Source: Pseudomonas kairouanensis (GTDB lineage Bacteria > Pseudomonadota > Gammaproteobacteria > Pseudomonadales > Pseudomonadaceae). From it: a DNA stretch of 64,000 nt. Below are positions 8,448-15,208 of this stretch, piece by piece. The DNA lies in the NCBI RefSeq assembly GCF_004682055.1, contig NZ_QUZU01000007.1, forward strand, positions 62,001 through 126,000. Reading direction: 5' to 3'. The translations under genes and the position numbers were made by a program. The notes below the pieces were generated by a model. It made no database searches, was not told the origin of the DNA, and was given only the letters and a program-made list of their open reading frames with translations. Every line of letters begins with the position of its first letter. The first letter of the stretch is position 1.

Positions 8448-8942
8448 TTATTCAACAACTTTGAAGTTTGGCGGCATCTTGATCGACACCGTCTTGATCT
8501 TGCAGTCTTCGCCAATGGGTACATTGGCCGCTTCCAACTTACCGGTGGCGTTATCCCACGTACCGTCGGCCGTAGAAGGCCCGCACTTGCCCCCCAGGCC
8601 GAAGGCATGCACGTCCACGCTGATCTTCGACATGGAGCCGCTCTTGGTGTCCTTGGCCACCAGGACCCACGGCAAATTGATCGCTTCCACCCGGCTGCAC
8701 TTGAGGCCGCCATCGAATTCGACTTTGTCGACATTCACCGACGACCCATCAGCCGCCACCTTGCCGGCGACCTTGATGGTGCAATCGGCGCTGATCAGCG
8801 CGCCCTTGGAAAAGCTGATGGGGCCTTGGGCCGTAAAGGCACTGCCAGCCGGTTCGATGCGCGCGGCCTGGGCCTGGTGATAGGCAATCAGGCCCAGTGC
8901 GGCCAGTACGACATGGGTGGTGAACTTGGCAGGTGTTTGCAT
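8448..8942 (-). CDS. PraA/PraB-like secreted protein, copy 3 (divergent)
   Basis: Starting at the ATG at 8942 (MQTPAKFTTHVVLAALGLIA, cleavage after AQA near residue 26) gives a 164-residue exported protein. Four cysteines at 54, 82, 120 and 147 fall in the same spacing as copies 1 and 2, and it shares the pattern IEPAGSAFTAQG, LPWVL, KCGP and TWDNATGKL. It is more charged and lysine-rich than the other two and ends NFKVVE. It is the first gene after alkB on the same strand. It could be the PraB-type partner of a PraA-type protein, or a third branch; I cannot decide from sequence alone. Confidence 0.7.
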   Translation of the reverse strand: MQTPAKFTTHVVLAALGLIAYHQAQAARIEPAGSAFTAQGPISFSKGALISADCTIKVAGKVAADGSSVNVDKVEFDGGLKCSRVEAINLPWVLVAKDTKSGSMSKISVDVHAFGLGGKCGPSTADGTWDNATGKLEAANVPIGEDCKIKTVSIKMPPNFKVVE

Positions 8943-9076
8943 GGTGTACGTCCTTCCCTTGAAATTATTTTTGTTCGGGTCAAACAACTTTCTTGCAACT
9001 TTTCGGGCAAAGCAGGGGCGACAGCAACCTGCGCGATACACAGATCCCGAGCGCCTTACTGACTGCTTAGTGGGTG

Positions 9077-10357
9077 TTAGAACGGCTTGGCACTGTTGCT
9101 GTACTTCTCCAGGTACTTCAAACGCTGTGACGGTTGAAGATTGGTCAAGGTGATATCACCGGCATAGTGATTCAGCACGCGATGGTCCATTCGGCGTCGC
9201 CACAAGTACGGTACATACGCCCAGACAATCATGCTCGCGTAACCGTAGGGCAGTTGCGGTGATTCATCGAAGTGGCGCAGCGACTGATAACTGCGGGTGG
9301 GGTTGGCATGGTGGTCGGAGTGCCGTTGCAATTGGAACAGGAAGATATTGGTCACAATCCGGTTACTGTTCCACGAATGCCGTGGCGAACAACGTTCATA
9401 TCGACCGTTGGGCAACTTCTGGCGTTTAAGGCCGTAGTGTTCGACATAGTTCACCACTTCCAGCAGCGAGAAGCCGTAGATGCCCTGGATGATCAGGAAC
9501 GGGATCACCGCCGCTCCCAACCAGGCGATCATCGCCCCCCACAGCACCACGCTGTACATCCAGGCGCTGAGTACACCGTTGTGCCAATGCCAAGCCGGCA
9601 GGCCCAGCTTGCGCAGACGTTCGCGCTCCAGGTTCCACGCCGAGCGGGCACTGAACCACACCGAGCGTGGCAGGAAGGCCCAGAAGCTTTCACCCAGGCG
9701 CGAACTGGCCGGGTCTTCCGGCGTGGCGACCCGTACGTGATGGCCACGGTTGTGTTCGGTGTAGAAGTGCCCGTAGAAGGTCGGTGCCAGGGTGACCTTG
9801 GCCAAAAACACTTCAAGCGGGTTGGGTTTGTGGCCCAGTTCATGGGCGGTATTGATAGCAATGCCCGTGGCCGCGCCGGTGGACATGGCCATGCCCAGGT
9901 AGGTGAACCAGCTCGGCTCGCCGTGCACTTGAGTGCGGGCAGTGACATAGCTGGCCGCATGGGACAGCCAACTGGACGGATCTAGATGGGTTGCCGCTTG
10001 CAACAAGCCACCCTGGATAATCCATTCGATGCCGCCGGCGGCGAGCCAACCGGTGATGACCACCGAGGCGATCACGAACAGCACGCCGGTGTAGACGATC
10101 CACCGATAGTAGCGCTGGGATTCGAGGTGGCTGACGGCGGATTCAGGTGGGTTGCTGACATCCTCACCCAGCAGGCCGTCGATCAGTGGGATCAGGCCGA
10201 AGATCACCAGCACGCCCACCCACCATAACTGCTGGATGCCGGTGACGATGGCGAGGGAGCCAGACAACAGAGGCGTGGCCAACGGCAGGATGCCCAGCCA
10301 CCACAGATGACGCTTGCCGTCGGTCCAAACGCTCGGCGCTGCCAGGGTCTGGTTCAT
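9077..10357 (-). CDS. alkB: Alkane 1-monooxygenase AlkB
   Basis: A 426-residue integral membrane non-haem diiron hydroxylase that converts n-alkanes to 1-alkanols. All histidine boxes are present: HELGHK at 172-177, EHNRGHH at 201-207 and LQRHSDHHA at 343-351, plus NYVEHYGLKR at 303-312, the AlkB signature. Several hydrophobic segments precede the first box. The start MNQTLAAPSVW at 10357 is chosen because upstream codons are A/T-rich and not membrane-like. AlkB needs rubredoxin and rubredoxin reductase; neither is in this window. It is followed on the same strand by the pra-like genes, a FadL-type channel and beta-oxidation genes. The A/T-rich upstream region carries dyads that may bind a regulator. 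Confidence 0.96.
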   Translation of the reverse strand: MNQTLAAPSVWTDGKRHLWWLGILPLATPLLSGSLAIVTGIQQLWWVGVLVIFGLIPLIDGLLGEDVSNPPESAVSHLESQRYYRWIVYTGVLFVIASVVITGWLAAGGIEWIIQGGLLQAATHLDPSSWLSHAASYVTARTQVHGEPSWFTYLGMAMSTGAATGIAINTAHELGHKPNPLEVFLAKVTLAPTFYGHFYTEHNRGHHVRVATPEDPASSRLGESFWAFLPRSVWFSARSAWNLERERLRKLGLPAWHWHNGVLSAWMYSVVLWGAMIAWLGAAVIPFLIIQGIYGFSLLEVVNYVEHYGLKRQKLPNGRYERCSPRHSWNSNRIVTNIFLFQLQRHSDHHANPTRSYQSLRHFDESPQLPYGYASMIVWAYVPYLWRRRMDHRVLNHYAGDITLTNLQPSQRLKYLEKYSNSAKPF

Positions 10358-10663
10358 GGCAGCCTCCGATCGAGGCACGTTGGCAGGGGTGCGGCAAACA
10401 GGTTCGAGGAGCGTTGAGTGCTCCAGGAAATCAACCATGCGATAAAAGACGTTTTTTTCATTTTTATTCGCTCTTAGGCATTTCAAAAATCATTTCAAAA
10501 TAAACATTGAAATATTTTTTTAAAGAAATAACGCGGAATCGATAGGTCGTCAACTACTTTTTTGAACCCTTTTAAACATGACCAGGCAGTCGTTTTTCTG
10601 CACTTTGGGTCAGCTGTCTAGGGCAGGCATTTGCGACGATCCGAGCCGCACTCAACAGCACGA
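10358..10663. other. Intergenic region upstream of alkB
   Basis: These 306 bases between the alkB start and the hydrolase stop hold no convincing gene. The section 10440-10570 is strikingly A/T-rich against its surroundings and contains the direct repeat TTTCAAAA (10481 and 10493) and a dyad. It is the probable alkB promoter region. Confidence 0.5.
10493..10512. promoter_or_regulatory. TTTCAA-N8-TTGAAA dyad upstream of alkB
   Basis: TTTCAA at 10493-10498 and TTGAAA at 10507-10512 form an inverted repeat about 136-155 bases upstream of the alkB ATG; a further TTTCAAAA copy lies 12 bases away. It resembles the dyad before fadE. Candidate operator only. Confidence 0.3.
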
Positions 10664-11662
10664 TTATTTATTCGCCAGGGCCAAGGGTGCCTGCGAGTTC
10701 GTCGCGTCTTGCGGGGCGCGTGTGCGCTTGGCCAACTGCAGCACCGCCTCCACCACCCGCGCTGTGGCGGTGATGGGTAACATATGGCCACGCCCCTCCA
10801 CCAACTGCAGCTTGAGGCCCGGCACCTTGTCGGCAAGGGCCTGGCCGTGTCGACGGAAGTCCAGCACCTTGTCCTTTGCGCCGTAGATAAGGGCGATGGG
10901 CACGGTCAATTGCGAGTAGCGCTTGACCATGCCCGGCAGCTCGTCGTTGACCAACGCAATCTCGCTGGACGCCGCATAGAAATTATCGGGGCGCATGCCC
11001 AGCATTCCGCCGCCACGGGTCGCGAAATCGTCGGGGGCCTGGTCTGGGGCAAATACGCCTTTGACCACCGCGCCACTGGTGAGCATGCCGATGGGGATGG
11101 TCAGGGTGTGGGCCACCCATCGCCGCAGCCAGGCCGGGCGTACGGCCAACGACCAGAACACCAATGGCAACGTGGGTTGGGGATGGGTCAAGGGCGCGAC
11201 CAGGATCAATCCGGAAACCGCCTCGGGATGGTCCAACGCCAATGCCAGGGAAATCGCGCCGCCAAGGGAATGCCCCAGCACCAGGGGTTTGTCCAGGTCG
11301 AGGGTTTTGATCAACGCCAGGATTTGCCGGGCCTGGGCCGGCAAGTCGGCCGGCGTGCCTTTATGGCGAGTGGAATAACCCGAGCCCGGCCGATCAAGGG
11401 TGATCACCCGAAAATGCTCGGCCAACTGCCCGGACAAGGCATAGGTCAGGTTGCGGCTGCTGCCCATCAGCCCGTGGATCATCACCAGCGGTGGGCCCTT
11501 TCCCTCTTCTACATAGTGGAAGCGCTCGCCGTTGACTTCAACGAAGCGCCCCTTGATCGGTACCGCCGCTTCAATACGCCGAGTCATCCGCGCACTGAAC
11601 CCCCACAGCAACGCACTTACGCCTACCAATGTGGCGCCAGCGGCAATCCATTCGACAGCCAT
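10664..11662 (-). CDS. Alpha/beta hydrolase (esterase)
   Basis: A 332-residue alpha/beta-hydrolase. The start at 11662 (MAVEWIAAGATLVGVSALLW) gives an N-terminal membrane anchor, and the core has the oxyanion HGLMGSSRN, the nucleophile elbow GHSLGG, a DKVLDF acid region and GRGHMLP with the catalytic His. It is divergent from the Baeyer-Villiger monooxygenase operon across 262 bases. An alcohol dehydrogenase-BVMO-esterase cluster has been studied biochemically in P. fluorescens, where the esterase cleaves the ester made by the monooxygenase; the same role is inferred here. The substrate cannot be read from sequence, and lipase or haloalkane dehalogenase-like activity is not excluded. Confidence 0.82.
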   Translation of the reverse strand: MAVEWIAAGATLVGVSALLWGFSARMTRRIEAAVPIKGRFVEVNGERFHYVEEGKGPPLVMIHGLMGSSRNLTYALSGQLAEHFRVITLDRPGSGYSTRHKGTPADLPAQARQILALIKTLDLDKPLVLGHSLGGAISLALALDHPEAVSGLILVAPLTHPQPTLPLVFWSLAVRPAWLRRWVAHTLTIPIGMLTSGAVVKGVFAPDQAPDDFATRGGGMLGMRPDNFYAASSEIALVNDELPGMVKRYSQLTVPIALIYGAKDKVLDFRRHGQALADKVPGLKLQLVEGRGHMLPITATARVVEAVLQLAKRTRAPQDATNSQAPLALANK

Positions 11663-11763
11663 AGTTCGGTCCTCTGCTTCCCTGCTGCTGACAGCCCGAC
11701 CGGTATTGGTACAAGCCTCAGCTACCGTTAACGCTCTGATCCTTAACTGCGTGCGCAAGGTGC

Positions 11764-11776
11764 TGTCCGTCGGACA
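11764..11776. promoter_or_regulatory. TGTCCG-T-CGGACA palindrome in divergent promoter region
   Basis: A perfect 6+1+6 palindrome, TGTCCGTCGGACA, sits between the divergent hydrolase and monooxygenase genes, 102 bases from the hydrolase start and 149 from the monooxygenase start. The A/T-rich stretch 11815-11870 to its right probably contains the monooxygenase promoter. It is a plausible shared operator, with no regulator gene next to it. Confidence 0.35.
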
Positions 11777-11924
11777 AATCGCACATGAGGAGCCAGTGAC
11801 TAGCGTAGGCGATATTTTCAGGTAGATTATTTAAAATCTTTTTTAAAATAATTAATTCATTTTTCCTTTGCAATGGTGTTCTATCTAAAAGACAAAACAA
11901 AAACAGGAGCACGGGAATCCGCCT

Positions 11925-13463
11925 ATGAATGCCCACAGTGATCTAATCGACATCGCCATCATCGGCTCAGGCTTTGCGGGCCTGTGCATGGCCATCAAGC
12001 TCAAGGAGGCCGGGCTCACCGACTTCTTTATCGCCGAACAGGCCGACAGCCTCGGCGGCACATGGCGAGACAACCACTACCCCGGCTGCGCCTGCGATGT
12101 GCAGTCCCATGTGTACTCGTTCTCCTTTGCGCCCAACCCCGACTGGACCCGCCAATTCGCGCAGCAAGGAGAAATCCGCGCCTACCTGGAGCGGTGCGCC
12201 GAGCGCTTCAAGCTGGCGCCCTACCTGCGTTTCGGTATGGGCCTGGTGCGGGCGGTGTTCGATGAGGTGCAGCAACGCTGGCAACTGACGTTCAGCAATG
12301 GCCGCCAGGTCAGCGCACGGGTGTTGGTCTCGGGGATGGGCGGTTTGTCGCGTCCGGCATTACCGGATATTCCTGGCCTCGACAGCTTCAAGGGTGAGCG
12401 CTTCCACTCTCAACAGTGGAATCACAGCTATTCCCTCAAGGGTAAACGGGTGGCGGTGATCGGTACCGGCGCCAGTGCCATTCAGTTCGTGCCGCAGATC
12501 GCCCCGCAGGTGGCCCATTTGGACCTGTTCCAACGCACGCCACCGTGGATCATGCCCAAGCCCGACCGGGCGATTTCGCCGGCCGAGCGCTGGTTGTTCA
12601 AGCATCTGCCCTTCACGCAGCGCCTGGTGCGTGCGGCGTTTTATTGGGCATTGGAAGGCCGCGTGGTGGGCTTTGCCCTGCACCCGCGGCTGATGAAAAT
12701 GGTGCAGAAAATCGCCCAGCGCCACCTGCATAAACAAGTGGCGCGCCCTTCCCTGCGCAAGACCCTGACGCCCAACTACACCATCGGCTGCAAGCGCGTG
12801 TTGATCTCCAATGACTACTATCCAGCGCTGGCCCGCAGCAATGTCGAGGTGGTCACCAACCCCGTGCTGCGTGTCGAAGCCGATGGCGTGGTCACCGCCG
12901 ACGGCATCAAGCACCCCGCCGACTGCCTGATCTTCGGCACCGGTTTCCAGGCTACCGACCCCCTGCCCCGTGATTGCATCATCGGCCGTGGCGGTGCGGA
13001 CCTGATGGACACCTGGCACGACGGCGCCCACGCCTATAAAGGCACCACCGTGCCCGGTTATCCCAACCTGTTCCTGATCGTCGGGCCCAACACAGGCCTG
13101 GGGCACAACTCGATGATCCTGATGATCGAAGCCCAGGTCACTTACATCCTTGACGCGCTCAAGCAAATGCAGCGCCATGGCATCGCGACCGTTGACGTCA
13201 AGCCGGCCGTGGAAAGCGCCTACAACCAGCACCTGCAAGCCAGGCTCAAGCGCACCATCTGGAACACCGGCGGCTGCCAGAGCTGGTACCTGGACCCCCG
13301 CACTGGCAAGAACACCACCCTGTGGCCCGGCTCCACCTGGCGCTTCAAACAGGTCACCCGGCAGTTTGCGCTCAAGGATTACGTGAGCCACCTGTTGCCG
13401 CTCAATGCGCCTGCCCAGCCAATCACGACGCCCCTCTCCCCTGCAGAAGGCAGCCTGTCATGA
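11925..13463 (+). CDS. Baeyer-Villiger flavin monooxygenase
   Basis: A 512-residue type I Baeyer-Villiger monooxygenase, inserting one O2 oxygen next to a ketone to make an ester, using FAD and NADPH. Seen: FAD-binding GSGFAG (residues 14-19), GGTW (44-47), the type I fingerprint FKGERFHSQQW (155-165, matching FxGxxxHxxxW) and the NADPH-binding GTGASA (180-185). GGAG precedes the ATG by a normal distance. It overlaps the following dehydrogenase (ATGA) and faces a divergent hydrolase. The set suits oxidation of secondary alcohols and open-chain ketones, so linear aliphatic ketones are the likely substrates (inference from the known P. fluorescens cluster). It differs from the AlmA/EthA branch in its N-terminal motifs. 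Confidence 0.92.
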   Translation: MNAHSDLIDIAIIGSGFAGLCMAIKLKEAGLTDFFIAEQADSLGGTWRDNHYPGCACDVQSHVYSFSFAPNPDWTRQFAQQGEIRAYLERCAERFKLAPYLRFGMGLVRAVFDEVQQRWQLTFSNGRQVSARVLVSGMGGLSRPALPDIPGLDSFKGERFHSQQWNHSYSLKGKRVAVIGTGASAIQFVPQIAPQVAHLDLFQRTPPWIMPKPDRAISPAERWLFKHLPFTQRLVRAAFYWALEGRVVGFALHPRLMKMVQKIAQRHLHKQVARPSLRKTLTPNYTIGCKRVLISNDYYPALARSNVEVVTNPVLRVEADGVVTADGIKHPADCLIFGTGFQATDPLPRDCIIGRGGADLMDTWHDGAHAYKGTTVPGYPNLFLIVGPNTGLGHNSMILMIEAQVTYILDALKQMQRHGIATVDVKPAVESAYNQHLQARLKRTIWNTGGCQSWYLDPRTGKNTTLWPGSTWRFKQVTRQFALKDYVSHLLPLNAPAQPITTPLSPAEGSLS

Positions 13464-14350
13464 AGTCATTCAACGGCCGCGTGGCGGCAATCACCGGCGC
13501 GGCATCCGGTATGGGGCGCGCCTTGGCCCTGGCCTTGGCGCGGGAGGGTTGCCACCTGGCGCTGGCGGACACCAACAGCCAAGGCCTGGACGAGACCCTG
13601 GCGCTGATCAAGACCTCCACTCTGTCACCGGTGAAGGTCACCACCCAGGTGCTGGATGTTGCCGACCGCCAGGCCATGGACGACTGGGCTGAACGCTGCC
13701 TGGTCGACCATGGCCAGATCAACCTGGTGTTCAACAATGCCGGGGTGGCGTTGTCGAGCACGGTGGAGGGCGTGAACTATGCCGACCTGGAATGGATTGT
13801 CGGGATCAATTTCTGGGGGGTGGTCCATGGCACCAAGGCCTTCCTGCCCTACCTGAAAGCCTGCGGCGAGGGCCATGTGATCAACACCTCCAGCGTGTTC
13901 GGCCTGTTCGCCCAACCGGGCATGAGTGGCTACAACGCCACCAAGTTTGCCGTACGCGGGTTTACCGAGTCCTTGCGCCAGGAACTGGATATGCAGCGCT
14001 GCGGCGTGTCGGCGACCTGTGTGCACCCCGGCGGCATCCGTACCGATATCTGCCGCAGCAGCCGTATTGACGCGAACATGACCGGCTTCCTGATTCACAG
14101 CGAGCAGCAGGCCCGCGCCGACTTCGAAAAGCTGTTTATCACCGGTGCCGACCAGGCGGCCAAAGTCATCTTGCAGGGCGTGCGCAAAAACAAACGCCGC
14201 GTGCTGATCGGCCGCGACGCGTATTTCCTCGACCTGCTTGCCCGGTGCCTGCCGGCCGCCTATCAAGCGCTTGTGGTGTTCGCCAGCAAACGCATGGCGC
14301 CCAAGCCACGCAGGCCGGTGTTTGAACCCAACGACGAGCCCCGTCTCTGA
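13460..14350 (+). CDS. Short-chain dehydrogenase/reductase (probable alcohol dehydrogenase)
   Basis: A 296-residue classical SDR, overlapping the monooxygenase stop by 4 bases. NAD(P)-binding GAASGMG is at residues 13-19, NNAG near 93, and the catalytic set appears as NTSSVFG and SGYNATKFA (Tyr-x-x-x-Lys). Length is about 40 residues above the SDR core, the extra being C-terminal and basic. Its place between a BVMO and a PF10118 protein suggests it oxidises a secondary alcohol to the ketone consumed by the BVMO, or reduces a product of it. Direction and cofactor preference are not determined by sequence. Confidence 0.88.
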   Translation: MKSFNGRVAAITGAASGMGRALALALAREGCHLALADTNSQGLDETLALIKTSTLSPVKVTTQVLDVADRQAMDDWAERCLVDHGQINLVFNNAGVALSSTVEGVNYADLEWIVGINFWGVVHGTKAFLPYLKACGEGHVINTSSVFGLFAQPGMSGYNATKFAVRGFTESLRQELDMQRCGVSATCVHPGGIRTDICRSSRIDANMTGFLIHSEQQARADFEKLFITGADQAAKVILQGVRKNKRRVLIGRDAYFLDLLARCLPAAYQALVVFASKRMAPKPRRPVFEPNDEPRL

Positions 14351-14365
14351 ACAGGAGCACGCACT

Positions 14366-15208
14366 ATGCTGCCTATCCGTCGCGATATCCGTTTTGCCCT
14401 GCCCGCCGAGCGCATCACCAACTGGCATGAACAGGGCCCGTTCATCACGCACTTTTTCAACGCGTTGTCGCTGCTGTTTCCCCAGGGCGAATTGTTTTTC
14501 ATGGACAGCGTGCGGCACTACCGCCAGCACATCGACGACCCCGAGTTGAAAAAGCAAATCCAGGGTTTTATCGGCCAGGAGGCCATGCACAGCCGCGAAC
14601 ATGTGGCCTACAACGATCTGTTGCAAGCCGCCGGGCTGCCGGCGCACACCCTGGATCGGCGGCTCAAGTTCATTCTCGACCTGCAAAAAAAACACTTCGC
14701 GCCGTCGTTCAACCTGGCGATTACCATCGCCCTGGAGCACTACACGGCGATGCTGGCAGAGATCCTGCTGAGCGACCCGTCGCGCTTTGGCGACTCACTC
14801 AAGGGCTACCAACAGATGTGGTACTGGCACGCCCTGGAAGAAACCGAACACAAGGCCGTCGCCTTTGATGTGTGGAACACGGTGATCAAGCCGGGGCCCA
14901 AGCGCTATCTGCTGCGCACCGGGACCATGCTGACCACCACGGTGTTCTTCTGGCTGGTGGTGCTGGACTTTCACCTGCGCCTGCTGATCGCAGACCGCAA
15001 GGCGGTGGGCTTCTGGAAAGGCTGGTGGCGCATGCTCAAGTTTCTGTATGGGCCCAAGGGGGTGTTCCCACGGATGCTGCGGCCATGGCTGCACTACTTC
15101 AAACCGGGTTTTCACCCGTGGGACCACGACAATCGCGCACGCCTGGCGCGCATCGACACCTTGGTGGACGAGATCGAACAGACGCGGCGTGGTTATGATC
15201 CTGCCTAG
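14366..15208 (+). CDS. PF10118-type putative metal-dependent hydrolase (ferritin-like)
   Basis: A 280-residue protein of the family annotated as predicted metal-dependent hydrolase. Clusters of Glu and His that could bind a metal pair are visible: GQEAMHSREH, a later EHYTA, and ALEETEHKAVAFD; the spacing looks more like a ferritin-like diiron four-helix bundle than a hydrolase. A hydrophobic stretch (TTTVFFWLVVLDFHLRLLIA) lies in the last third. AGGAG precedes the ATG, and the gene is 15 bases behind the dehydrogenase, so it belongs to the BVMO operon. Members often travel with BVMO and SDR genes. The reaction is unknown. It overlaps the stop of the convergent EIIC-EAL gene by 4 bases. Confidence 0.75.
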   Translation: MLPIRRDIRFALPAERITNWHEQGPFITHFFNALSLLFPQGELFFMDSVRHYRQHIDDPELKKQIQGFIGQEAMHSREHVAYNDLLQAAGLPAHTLDRRLKFILDLQKKHFAPSFNLAITIALEHYTAMLAEILLSDPSRFGDSLKGYQQMWYWHALEETEHKAVAFDVWNTVIKPGPKRYLLRTGTMLTTTVFFWLVVLDFHLRLLIADRKAVGFWKGWWRMLKFLYGPKGVFPRMLRPWLHYFKPGFHPWDHDNRARLARIDTLVDEIEQTRRGYDPA

